This document shows positions 47,501 through 64,000 of a stretch of 64,000 bases of DNA, piece by piece. Within the stretch, counting starts at the first letter, position 1, and each line of letters begins with the position of its first letter. Below the pieces are notes generated by a model. It was not told where the DNA came from and did not search any database. It saw nothing but the letters and a program-made list of their open reading frames with translations. Source of the DNA: Taeniopygia guttata (lineage: Eukaryota > Chordata > Aves > Passeriformes > Estrildidae); assembly GCF_048771995.1 (NCBI RefSeq), contig NC_133064.1, positions 28,933,001 to 28,997,000 of the forward strand. Direction: 5' to 3'. The translations under genes were made by a program, and so were the position numbers.

Positions 47501-49415
47501 CTGTGAAGCAGCTTGCTTTGCAGACAAAATAGATCACTTGGAAGAGAAAGAAAAATGAAAAAGGTTTTAAACTAAAGGCCATGAGGAAAGCAAACACTAT
47601 TTTCCCATACATCAAGAAGTTGTCACATAAGTGAAAAGAAAAAGTGATCTCAGAAAGTTAGTCTGAAGAAGACAGCATTGTTAGTGAAAATACAGAGAAA
47701 ATGGATCAATTTCTGGCCATTACTCCCAGATCACCTGTCTTCTGTACTTCCACACCTAAGAGAAACAATGACTGCTGACTTCATAAGAATTCCAGCATAT
47801 GGGAGAAGCAATAACTAAACACTGTGTCACAGCCCTCTACAGATTCCTGAAACTATGCAAGAAACTTGTCCAAAAGCTTTTGAATAATCTCTTCCAAGAC
47901 TTCTACTTCTGTTAACCACTCCAGCTGTGCTGCCGCATCAGCTCAGCACAGCAGGCAGACCGATCCTGCAGCACTTGAAGGACTTCAGTGTATGTCCTTT
48001 TAAGCCTGTTTAATTGAGCTCCAACTCCCTACACACATGCTAAAAAAGAAGGAATTCCTGTTCTCTCTCTATACCCCATCAAACAATCAAAAATATATAT
48101 CCTCAGGACATGCTTTTATTGAGAAGCAGTGGAAGTAAGAAAAATTGGACTTGTTCCTGGCACATTTAAACCGACAAAAATTCCTACCACTATTGGCTGC
48201 TGCAGGTTTTGCAAAGGAAAGGAATCCATCGCTCAAGATCAATGATTTCAAGATGCAGAATAACATTATATAAGCAAACTAAATTTATAAAAATCAGGCT
48301 TTTCATAATTTTATTTATACTATTAGCTAGAGAGAAAGCATACACATTGTATCTGTCATACAGACAATACATTTGCAGGTTTTTTACTATAAATTCTCTA
48401 TACAAAGTCATTGCCAATTGATACGGTCATTGGTGGCATAGGGCTTAAAATAACCAAGAGCTATAAAAACAAGTTTGCCATCTTGCCCTGAGTGGAAATG
48501 GTGAACAGATACAAAAACTGAATCCTATATATTGATGCATTATTATACATGATTTAATGGTATATGCAAGTAAAAAGAGTCATGCAACTTCTTTAAATAC
48601 CTGCCAAATTTTAGTTGAGTAAAATCATAGAAATCAGTAGTAATTATGAAAATATGATCCTTCCATTAGGTGCTTGTTATGCAATTTCAGTGGCAACTTT
48701 GCAGACTAGGTCTTTCATGTTATTTGAGTGTTAGCACTGAAAGCATCCATTTTCTTTAGTGTTTTAAAACTCACCTGCCTATATAAATAAAAATCTAAGA
48801 TATCTTTTTTAAAAAACTAGTGAAGGAAAAGCCACATTTTTTTCCTTGCTATTTTTAATCAGTGCCAACAACATATGTCTCACTGCCTCACTTTTTGGCA
48901 GCCTCTGTTTTAATCTGGAAAAATCATAGCAAGATTGTCAAAAATATAGAGAAGTCATCTGTTAACTATTGTTCCCTAAAAAGAACATCACAAATCAGCT
49001 GGAACTTTAAAGTTGCTACAAGGTAAATATTTGTAACTAGTAGAAGGAATTTTCAGATAGAAATATAGATATAATATATATTCTGCATACAAAAGGCTCC
49101 TGTGAGACTTATCACCAAGATGCAATAATAGAGAAGGAAAGTTTCAAAGGGAACAAACCCAATACTATAAAGTCTCTATAAGGCATTTACCTTTCACCTT
49201 AAGTCCTGTATTATGACAAGTTCTGAAAATAACTGAAATCCAAATGCTTGATTTCTTTCTGCTTAGAGCAAAATGGCAAACACATTTTTAAAACCTGGGT
49301 TTAGAAGATTAAGTAGAACAAAAGTAAATTATGTTTTCAGGTTATAAACAGTACTGTGTTTTACAATCCATCACCCTCACAATATAATGGCCTGTAGCAG
49401 TGCAGCAGAGGGATC
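44571..49415 (-). other. Probable SMAD4 3'UTR and downstream DNA
   Basis: Frame-free AT-rich DNA directly downstream of the SMAD4 stop. Vertebrate SMAD4 has a 3'UTR of several kilobases, so much of this is likely transcribed. On the minus strand several AATAAA occur (for example the complement of TTTATT near 48312), and I cannot choose the main end. Confidence 0.5.
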
Positions 49416-56400
<6,985 letters not shown>

Positions 56401-57778
56401 TGTTGGTTTGGTTTGATAAGGAAGTGAGTTTTTTCAGGAAGTTGGGGTTAAACAAATTAGTAGTTAGATTTATATATTGATGCTTAAAGTGACTACTGAA
56501 GGCATTAGACACGCACGCCTCTGAGAACACAGGGGGTTAAAAGCAGAAAACTCCCAAGAGAACTCTCTCTTTAGTTCCAGTCAGCAGAAGAGTGTAGACC
56601 TCCCCTGCCCAGCTGCAGGCTGGGTGGAGGAGGGGTAGCCATGCAGCCTAAGAAAGGTAGGCCCAGGGTGTGAAAAGACTAGAACTGGGTCGGCCCCTGC
56701 AGACAGAAGCGTAGAGAGAAACTGAGATGTCTTTGCTCGCCCCCCCCAGAGGGAGAGAAAGAGAGAGAGAGGCAGAGCCACCTGAAAATTTAATATCATG
56801 TGCCAGCAGTACCCCGGCGGAGAAGGAGAAGGGAGGGGGGTGGAATGTGCCCGGCCATGAGAGTTCTGAGAAAGCCAAAATTTCAGCCATCCTAGAAGTC
56901 CGAGACTTTTAACCCCTTCTTAAACAATAAAAACTTTGTACAACATTAATCCTCCTTCATCTGAAAGAAAAGACAACCTAGAGCCTGAAATGTCAAAAAA
57001 AGATAAAGAATCCCAAATAAAAAGAAATTAATGACTTTTAGCTAAACTTTTCTTATATAACCATAAACAAAACCAATTTCTCCTGCAACAAAGACTAAAT
57101 TTTTAAGAAGATGCAATAGTTAGAGCCAAAAAAGTGACCTGCTGCAGTAACACCAAAAAAGTAATAAAAGTAAAGTAAACAAAAAAAGATTAAAAAAGTG
57201 TAATAGTGCCCTCTGTCTTCAAAAAAGAAAAATCTCAATTCTCAAGACCCTCAGCCCCAGGGGAGGAGAAAATAAGAAAAACTGTTATGGCAAAATAAAA
57301 AACTGTTATTCTTTAATCCTTAACAAAACATCCTCAAAAAAGAACCCTATAAACAGTTTCAGTCCATACACAGTATTAAAATACTATAACATAAAAAAAA
57401 AAGAATGACAATAACAAATATTCTCCAGTTACCATATATAACATAAAAGTCCTAAAAGTCTATAATACAAAAAAACCTCCTCTCTCCCCTAATAAACTAA
57501 ATATTAATCATCTAAAAAGTAGTAACTTAATTAAAAGTCCAAATTTTATCTCACTATATTTTATTAAAAACTAAATAAAAAGAAAAAAATATTTTAAAAA
57601 AATTTTGTTCTAAATTCAGTTTATATCTTTTATTATAGCTATAAGTCAATAAAATTTTTTCCTATATTTCTAAACTCAAGCCTGCTCTACTCTATCCCTA
57701 ATCACATCTCACAATACTAATTTAAAAAAGTATATTTTCATAAAAACACTAACGTTACACCAACATCAAACCATAACA
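56401..57778 (+). repeat. 1.4-kb family LTR, copy 3, G-to-A hypermutated in its 3' two thirds
   Basis: It aligns along its length to the copies at 18940 and 58548. From 56401 to about 56920 base composition is like the other copies. From about 56920 to 57778 almost every G of the homologous sequence is A, while C, T and A are kept: GGCTGGAC became AGCTAAAC, and a 60-base block at 57541-57600 retains a single G. AATAAAATTTT near 57646 fits the family polyadenylation signal. The left flank ends CTACTA and the right flank starts TATGTC in CR1, so there is no target duplication and one side was probably rearranged. Confidence 0.88.
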
Positions 57779-58547
57779 TATGTCTACCTGGACTTCAGCA
57801 AAGCCTTTGATACTGTCTCCCATAGCATATTCCTGGAAAAGCTGGCAGCCCATGGCTTGGACAGGTACACTCCTCGCTGGGTTAAAAACTGTCTGGATGG
57901 CTAGGCCCTAAGCATGGTGGTAAATGGTGCCACATTCACTTGGCAGACAGTGACTAGTGGGGTTCCCCAGGGCTCAGTATTGGGGCCAGCCCTGTTTAAT
58001 ATCTTTACTGATGATCTGGAAGAGGGATCGAGTGCACCCTCAGTAAGTTCACAAACAACACTAAGTTGGGTGGGAGTGTTGATCTGCTGGAGGGTAGGAA
58101 GGCTCTGCAGAGGGATCTGGATAGACTGGATCAATGGGCCAAGGCCAACGGTATGAGGTTCAATATGGCCAAGTGCTGGGTGGGTCCTGCACTTCAGTTA
58201 CAACAACCCCATGCAGTATTACAGACTTGAAGAAGAGTGGAGTGGTTGGAAAGCTGTCTGACAGAAAAGGACCTTGGGGTGTTGGTTGACAGCTAGCTGA
58301 ACATGAGCCAGCAATGTGCCCACATGGCCAAGAAGGCCAATGGTATCTTGGCCAGTATCAGGAATAGTTTGGGCAGCAAGACCAGGGAGGTGATTGTCCC
58401 TCTGTATTCAGCACTGGTGAGGACACACCTCAAATCCTGTGTCCAGTTCTGGGCCCCTGACTGCAAGAAAGACATTGAGGTGCTGAAGTGTGTCCAGAGA
58501 AGAGCAACAGAGCTGGTGAAGGGTCTGGAGCACAAGTCCTATGAGGA
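57779..58547 (+). mobile_element. CR1 LINE ORF2 fragment (reverse transcriptase region)
   Basis: Translation of the plus strand gives CR1 polymerase blocks: VYLDFSKAFDTVSH, then [16 protein letters not shown], and further on the [16 protein letters not shown] and [12 protein letters not shown] blocks, with stops and frame changes. Both ends abut LTRs of the 1.4-kb family. Old and inactive. Confidence 0.92.
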
Positions 58548-59414
58548 TGTCATGGTTTGAAACGGAAGTGAATTTTCTCAGGAAATGGGGTCAAACCAAT
58601 CAGTGGTCAGGTTTGGATATCAGCACTTGGAGTGACCACTGAAGGCATGGACATGCCTCTGGGAACACAGGGGGTTAAAACCAAGAACTCCCAGGGGAAC
58701 TTTCTCTTTGGTTCTGGTCAGTAGAAGGGTGCCCAGCCACAGGCTGAGTGGGGGAGGGGAAGCCATGCTGCCTGGGAGAGGTAGGCCAGGGTGTGAAGGG
58801 AGGGGAACCGGGCCAGCTCCTGCAGACAGAAGGGTGGAGGAAATCTGAGATGTCTTTGTTCCCTCCCCCCACCACCAGAGAGAAAGAGATAGAGAGCCTG
58901 AAGGCACCTGGAAATTTACCAGCAGAGGAGAAGGAGAAGGGGGGAAAGGTGTCCAGCACGGGAGTTGGAGTCTGGGCGAGATTTCAGCCGTCCAGGGAGT
59001 CTTTTAACCCTTTCCCGGGAAATGAAAGCTTTGTGAAATATTACTCCTCCTCGATTTGAAAGAGAAGAGAGACAGTCTGGGACCTGAGATGTTAGGAAAA
59101 GAATCCTAGGTGGGGGGATGATGATGATGGAGTGGCTTTTGGCTGGACTTTTCTTGTTAGCCGTGGACTGAACCAATTTCTCCTCCAATAGAGACTGCAT
59201 TTTTAGGGGATGCAATGGCGAGCCAAGAGACCTGCTTCAGCAACTACCAGCACAGGAATGGAGTGAACAGAGAAAAGCTGAGCAGGGTATGCTGATACCC
59301 TCTGTCTTCAGGAAGAAGATCTCCGTTTGCACCCTCAGCCCAAGGGGAGGAGGGAAATGGAGGGGACTGTGGTCCCAAAATGAAAACTGAACTCTTGTTT
59401 CTTTTGGTCCTTGG
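58548..59414 (+). repeat. 1.4-kb family LTR, copy 4, cut by tRNA-Arg ERV
   Basis: Starts TGTCATGG inside CR1 after GAGGA. It aligns to copy 2 up to GGTCCTTGG, where the third provirus begins at 59415. The remaining 3' third would lie beyond that provirus, outside the window. G content is normal, unlike copy 3. Confidence 0.85.
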
Positions 59415-60077
59415 TGAAATAAAGATTTTCAGAGTTCACTCGAGCTAACAAAACAAATTTAACTTTTAGCTTGTAGAATCATTTGTTGAATTTTAATAAA
59501 CCTCTGCCATGGTACAAAGGGCATAGGGAAATGTAAATCTTTGAAGCTTCTTGCATAAAAGACAATACCAGAGAAGACCAGGGAATGCAAAGAACCCGGA
59601 CAAGGAGGCCCCTCTGTTTCCGGGAATGCAAAGAACCCAGATAAAGAGACCCCTCTGTCTCCAATCATATCAAGGCTAACAGACATACTCAGATAAGACA
59701 CCAAAGGACCAAAAGTGCATGTGCAGAGGAGGAAAGTTCAAAAGTTCAATCCAGAGGAAGACTACAATTTTCAGCCTCAGAAGACCACCAGAGACCCCCG
59801 CGGGACCACCGCAGCAAACCACGCATGCCCAGAAGGGCGTAGACCTATCTAGCATGAGAGGCGAGGACAGGCGGGGCCAGGGGTTGAATATGCATAGAAA
59901 AGTTATGTAATGTATTGCATATGGAACACCTCTGTGAATAAAGATGTGGGACAGACTGCGGCTCGGGGCACAAGTTTTTGGAGAGCTATCTCGCTTGTGC
60001 CGGGAGCTGACATACATATCCACTTCATAACTACATCGAGTTATGAAGTCTATTTATTTATTCCACGTATCGCTTCA
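59415..60077 (+). repeat. 5' LTR of tRNA-Arg ERV
   Basis: 663 bp, inferred from TGAA start and TTCA end, the junction with the LTR family copy on the left, and a primer site directly to the right. AATAAAG near 59938 is the likely polyadenylation signal. A 17-base near-duplicate block (GAATGCAAAGAACC) occurs at 59583 and 59624. Confidence 0.75.
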
Positions 60078-60079
60078 GT

Positions 60080-60097
60080 TGGTGACCACGAAGGGAC
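60080..60097 (+). promoter_or_regulatory. Primer-binding site, tRNA-Arg type
   Basis: TGGTGACCACGAAGGGAC starts two bases after the LTR end. It matches the 3' end of tRNA-Arg(UCG), CCA included, at 17 of 18 positions as I know that tRNA. Confidence 0.7.
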
Positions 60098-60479
60098 GTC
60101 TCTGCTCACCTGCGAGTCTGGTTGAGGGCAGACGCCCTCAGGCGCCGCGGGGCTTTTCCCCAGAGGGACTCTGCGCCTCGGCTGTACACTGCGGGGAGCA
60201 GACCACATCCCGTCGACAAGCGGACCAAAAGAGGTATGTATTATTTTCTTTTCCTAAGGATTGGCACTGATAAGTCGCATTAAGACGTTTTTGCGCGCAG
60301 GTTTGCCAAGGGGCTTGCAAGCAGACTGCCACCGAGAGTAAGATCGGCGGCGGAGAGGTTCTACCCTGCAGCCAATAGCGCGGCTAGGGGGGAAGGAAGA
60401 AATCCCAATTTCAGTGTGGTGTGTTTGTTACGTCCGGACGTGCGTGCTTGTATACGTGTGTGTGTCTGTGTGAGTAAAA

Positions 60480-60742
60480 CAGTAGCACGCGGCGCGGCGG
60501 TGCTGGAAAGCGCGGCGTGGCGTTGCTAGGATACCTAAACGCGGCGCGGCGGTTCTGGGAAAGCGCGGCGTAATGTTACTAGGATACCTAAATGCGGCAC
60601 GGCGTTGCGACATTGCTGGAAAGCGCGAGTGCGAGGCAGCTCTCAGCCGGCACTGTCTGATAGAGCAGATGGGCGCATTTGCGAATGCGAGGCAGCTCTC
60701 AGCCGGCACTGTCTGATGGAGCAGATGGGTGCATTTGCTTGA
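60480..60742 (+). repeat. Two tandem repeats in retroviral leader
   Basis: First array: a GC-rich unit of about 53 bp (GCGGCGCGGCGG, then CTGGAAAGCGCGGCG, then TTGCTAGGATACCTAAA), about 2.5 copies from 60488 to about 60625. Second array: a 56-bp unit (GCGAGGCAGCTCTCAGCCGG...) present twice, at 60631-60686 and 60687-60742, with few differences. They sit between primer site and gag, where packaging or IRES-like RNA structures are found in other retroviruses. Confidence 0.85.
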
Positions 60743-61101
60743 TAGGGCAAGCAATGCGCATGCACGGCGCGGGCTGTCTCTGGTGAGCGGGAGCGCGGCG
60801 CAGACTTGCAAAAGTGCTTTAAGTGCAGCTTGGCTGATAGCGCAGCGGGCGCGCGGGCACAAGCCGCGGTTTGTGGAGTTGCTTTGAACGCCGCTAGCTA
60901 ATAATGCAGTTAGTAGGGACGTGGTACAAGTTAGGACTTACAAGCACCGCTCACAAGCATCGCTGGTTAGTAAGGGCCAAGAATCAGCTAAAAGTAATCA
61001 ACGAGCCCAACAGGAGTTCAGTGTTTGTTGTGCAGTAATACTGCCCTACTGCCCTTCAGAGTCAAAAGCATTTGCTGCTGAGTTCTTGCTAATTTGGACT
61101 G

Positions 61102-61124
61102 AAAAAAAAAAAAAAAAAAAAAAA
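61102..61124 (+). repeat. Poly(A) tract of 23 bases in leader
   Basis: An uninterrupted A run flanked by GACTG and GCCACC. It could be a slippage-prone microsatellite or the tail of an unrecognised retroposed fragment. Confidence 0.6.
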
Positions 61125-61397
61125 GCCACCTAGTCCCTGAAACCTGGGACGTGTTTTAAAAAGAAGAACTAAGGATTTTTTTTTTTCTCTCCTTTTCCTA
61201 TTCTTTCCTCCCCAGTGGTTTGGATTGAACCCTTAGGAGTCTGTAAATTTGTGGGGGAATGGACAAACAACAAGTTAATAAATGTTAATGGTTTATTATG
61301 AATATTTTATTTGAAATTATTATTATAACAACAAAAAAACCCAGATTTTTTTATACATATTTGAACTGAATAAGTTAAGTTTGCTCTAAAAGACATA

Positions 61398-61744
61398 ATG
61401 GGAGCAAAACAAAGTAAAGAACTACCCAAGGCCAGCCCATTAGGGCGCATCTTAGCTCACTGGAAAGAAATAGCAGGCAAAGGGGGTGTGGAAAATAAAA
61501 AAAAAGTTTAATCAAATATTGCTTCCATTGGTGGCCATTATATAGCCTAGAGGAGGGGACCAGATGGCCTCTTACAGGTACATTAAAGTATAATACCTTG
61601 TTACAGCTAATGCTATTTTTATGAAGGGAAGGGAAATGGGAGGAGGTTTCTTATTGTGATATGTTCTTCTCCCTCCGGAATAACCCTGATTGGCAAAGGG
61701 ACTGTGGCATCAGGGCCTCCTCTGATCCCCTCATTCTGGCTCTT
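61398..61744 (+). pseudogene. tRNA-Arg ERV gag, matrix part
   Basis: ATG 61398 gives Met-Gly-Ala-Lys, a myristoylation-type start, then SPLGRILAHWKEIAG, like the start of gamma-type matrix proteins. The frame reaches a TAA near 61510 after a run of nine A, and matrix-like coding resumes in another frame (WWPLY-type segment near 61535). The A run suggests a slippage frameshift. The solo LTR begins at 61745. Confidence 0.75.
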
Positions 61745-63158
61745 TGTCGTGGTTTGACACGGAAAAAAGAATTTTTCCGGAAGGGAGAGGTCAATTTGGA
61801 CATTGACCAATTGAAGGTAGACACGCCTCTGAGAACACAGAGGGGTTAAAAGCAGAATTCCCAGGGGAACTCGCTCTCTTGGGTTCCGGTCAACGGTCAG
61901 TGCAGGACTCTCCCCTGCCCGGCGATGAGCTGGGTGGGGGAGGGGAGAAGCCATGTGGCCTTCGGAGGTAGGCCCAAGGGTGGAGGGGCTGGAACCGGGC
62001 TGGCCCCCTGCAGATGGAAGGGTGGAGAAAATCTGGGATGTCTCCGTTCCCCCCAGAGTCTCTCTCTCTCCCAAGAGAGAAAAAGAGACGGCAGTGGTTT
62101 TATCAGCAGTTCACCGTGGGGAAGGAGAAGAGCGGGGGGGCCGCAAGGTGCCCAGCCGGGCTGTGGGAGCTGGAGCCTGGGCAGCAAGCCATCTCTGGGA
62201 GTCGGGACTTTTAACCCTTCCTGAGAAATGAAAGCTTTGTGAAATTTTTCTCCTCCTTGGTTTGAAAAGAGAGGAAGAGAGACAGCCTGGGACCTGGGAT
62301 GTTGGAAGGAGAAATTCTAGGTGGGAGGAGACGATGGAGTGGCTTTTGGCTGGACTTTTTCTTGGTAGCCACAGACTGAACTGATCTTCTCCTCCAAAGA
62401 GAGACTGTATTTTAGGAGGATGCCGGTGAGCCAAAGAGACCTGCTTCAGCTGGGAAAAGACAGAAGTGGAGCAAACAGAGAAAAGTTAAGGAGGTTTGTG
62501 GTGGTGCCCCCTGTCTTCACAGAGGAAGAAGAGAAGAAAATCTCTGTTCTTGGACCCTTGGCCCCAGGGGAAAATGGGGGGGACTGTGGTCCCAAAAATG
62601 AAAAACTGAACTGTTGTTTTTTCCCCTCTTGGCAGGGCATCCTTGAAAGGAAAAATCCTAAAAGCAGTCTGTCCATCCATGCATTGGTGGTGAGAGCACT
62701 GTGCATGGAAAGGAGAGGGTCACCACTGGCAAACTTTTTTTCTCCGGGCGGTGCCATGTGGTGACATGGAAGCACAGGATGTGGCAGCTGTGTTTCTTGG
62801 GGGGTCTGTGGCACAGGAGGGACTCCTGTCTCCCTGCAGATGGACTGGGTGTTGATTATCTGGAGGGTGGAAACCTGATTGGGGTCCAGATTGTCTCTCA
62901 CTGTGGTTTGTTGGAGTTGGGTGGTGGGAGGAGGAATGCTTTGGAAGGTTTTAATTTTGAATTGTGTGTTTTCTTTCTTCTTTACCCCCCCCCCCCCTTT
63001 TTATAGTAGCATAGTGGTAGTAGTTTAATAAAGTTTTTTTCTTGTTATTAAGCTTGGGCCTGCTTTGCTCTGTTCTCAATCGCATTTCACAGCATTCAGT
63101 TGAGAGACTGCATTTTCATGGGGGGGCACTGGCATTGTGCCAGTGTCAAACCATGACA
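61745..63158 (+). repeat. Solo LTR, 1.4-kb family, copy 5 (young)
   Basis: 1414 bp with a perfect 5-bp duplication CTCTT (61740-61744 and 63159-63163). About 97 percent identical by eye to copy 1 at 11245-12649. AATAAAG near 63027. A C run of about 13 bases lies near 62984-62996. Confidence 0.93.
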
Positions 63159-64000
63159 CTCTTGAAAAAGAAAACAGAAGCAAAATGAGGAAACTTAAAC
63201 GGTGCTGCTCGGCCTGTAGCATAGGACAGAGGTGCACCAGGACAGATAAAGTTTATCACACAGCACTAGAGGAACAAGAACAAGATCTAGGCAACATATT
63301 TAGCCCTCACCTGGGGGAGCAAAGGGGAAGGGGTGGGAACTTAGGAGGGGCAGCAGCACCACCTACATCACCTACACCACCTACATCACCTACACCACCT
63401 GCACTACCTGTTCCACCTATTCCTCCCATTAATTCTACTCCTTCTCCTTCTTTGGAGAAGACACACGCTCCAACCCCTCCAAGCAGCCCAATTGCATCCC
63501 GAACCAGAGGACAAATACTGCAGGCCCCTTTACGGGAGACAGTAACATCAGGGGGAGAAAAGATACTAGTTAAGGTGCCATTCTCCACCCTTGATTTGGA
63601 AGCATGGGAAAGGGTTGCAGGAGATTACCGAAATGACCCAGTCAACCCTGCTAAACATCTACGGTACATTATGAAGCAGCACAACCCAGACTGGGGTGAT
63701 ATTCAGTTGTTATTAGATGCATTCACTGAAACAGAAAAATAGTTGGTTCTAAAAACAGCAGGAGACCTGGTAGCAGACCACTTTAGACAACAACAAGTGG
63801 ATCTAAGGGAACATTTTCCACTTCAGGACCCAGGCTGGAACCCAAACACACCAGAAGAAAGACAAAGGCTAAAGAAATATCAGGATTGGTTTATATTGGG
63901 AGTGGAAAGAGCAATGCCTAAAACTACAAATTGGTCAGCTCTATATGCTATTAAACAGGGACCCTTGGAATCCCCCACAGAGTTCCTAGACCACCTGAGA
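63159..64000 (+). pseudogene. tRNA-Arg ERV gag, Pro-rich and capsid part
   Basis: After the solo LTR the frame runs through a basic Cys-containing segment, a proline-rich repeat (12-bp units CCACCTACATCA at about 63358-63405) and the gamma-type capsid start (KVPFSTLDLEAWE near 63575). TAG lies at 63740-63742, and the same frame continues openly to the window edge through the conserved QGPLESPTEFLDHLR block (major homology region). One nonsense change therefore splits capsid. Confidence 0.85.

Larger units (their letters stand above)
59415..64000 (+). mobile_element. Third class I ERV (tRNA-Arg primer site), 5' part, runs off window
   Basis: An LTR (59415-60077), primer site, a 1.3-kb leader with tandem repeats, and gag can be seen. 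gag is interrupted by a young 1.4-kb solo LTR (61745-63158). The matrix start and capsid region resemble gamma-type Gag, but this element shares neither LTR nor primer site with the provirus at 1097. pol and the 3' LTR lie outside. Candidate target sequence CTTGG precedes the LTR; the other copy is not visible. Confidence 0.82.

Noticed and set aside
60480..60742. CRISPR-like repeat array
   Set aside because: Units are directly adjacent without spacers and lie in a retroviral leader in a vertebrate genome.

Overview
The window reads as vertebrate, most likely passerine bird, genomic DNA: spliced host exons, CR1 LINE fragments and a very heavy load of endogenous retroviruses (ERVs). Two host loci anchor it. 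The last four coding exons of SMAD4 lie on the minus strand (49416-55033), with intact frames and splice sites. A MEX3C-like terminal exon lies on the plus strand (24036-25261), with an intact splice acceptor but two frameshifts and two extra in-frame stops. The two converge tail to tail, as SMAD4 and MEX3C do elsewhere in vertebrates. In birds this pair is Z-linked. A decayed MEX3C copy next to intact SMAD4 exons, amid dense young and nested ERVs, suggests a W-linked gametolog region or another degenerating duplicate. That assignment is inference.

Left block (1-16337): an ERVL (class III) provirus whose 5' end lies outside the window. It carries a class I ERV of 9264 bp inserted in gag (1097-10360; 593-bp LTRs with three differences, 5-bp target duplication, tRNA-His primer site) and a 1.4-kb solo LTR inserted between protease and reverse transcriptase. 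The class I ERV has an open gag, then pol and env with one in-frame stop each. Between pol and env is an unrecognised cysteine-rich accessory reading frame.

Middle (16338-29267): probable MEX3C intron or flank, another copy of the 1.4-kb solo LTR, the MEX3C-like exon and its 3'UTR, and two small CR1 3' ends.

Second ERV block (29274-42914, minus strand): a betaretrovirus-like ERVK with tRNA-Trp primer site, protease-dUTPase and a deleted 3' half. It is split by a second complete-length ERVK (32794-39841, tRNA-Lys type primer site, perfect 6-bp duplication) and by a 306-bp solo LTR.

SMAD4 block (about 44570-56400): long 3' region, four exons, and introns carrying a 460-bp solo LTR and an ERVL 3' fragment.

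Right block (56401-64000): two more copies of the 1.4-kb LTR around a CR1 fragment, then a third proviral type (tRNA-Arg primer site) that runs off the window and carries yet another 1.4-kb LTR in gag.

The most unusual signals are: (1) dense, strand-specific G-to-A change in two unrelated LTR elements of opposite orientation (56920-57778 sense on plus; 52575-53735 sense on minus), as expected from APOBEC-type editing of retroviral cDNA; (2) the accessory frame of the class I ERV; (3) the contrast between preserved SMAD4 and decayed MEX3C.
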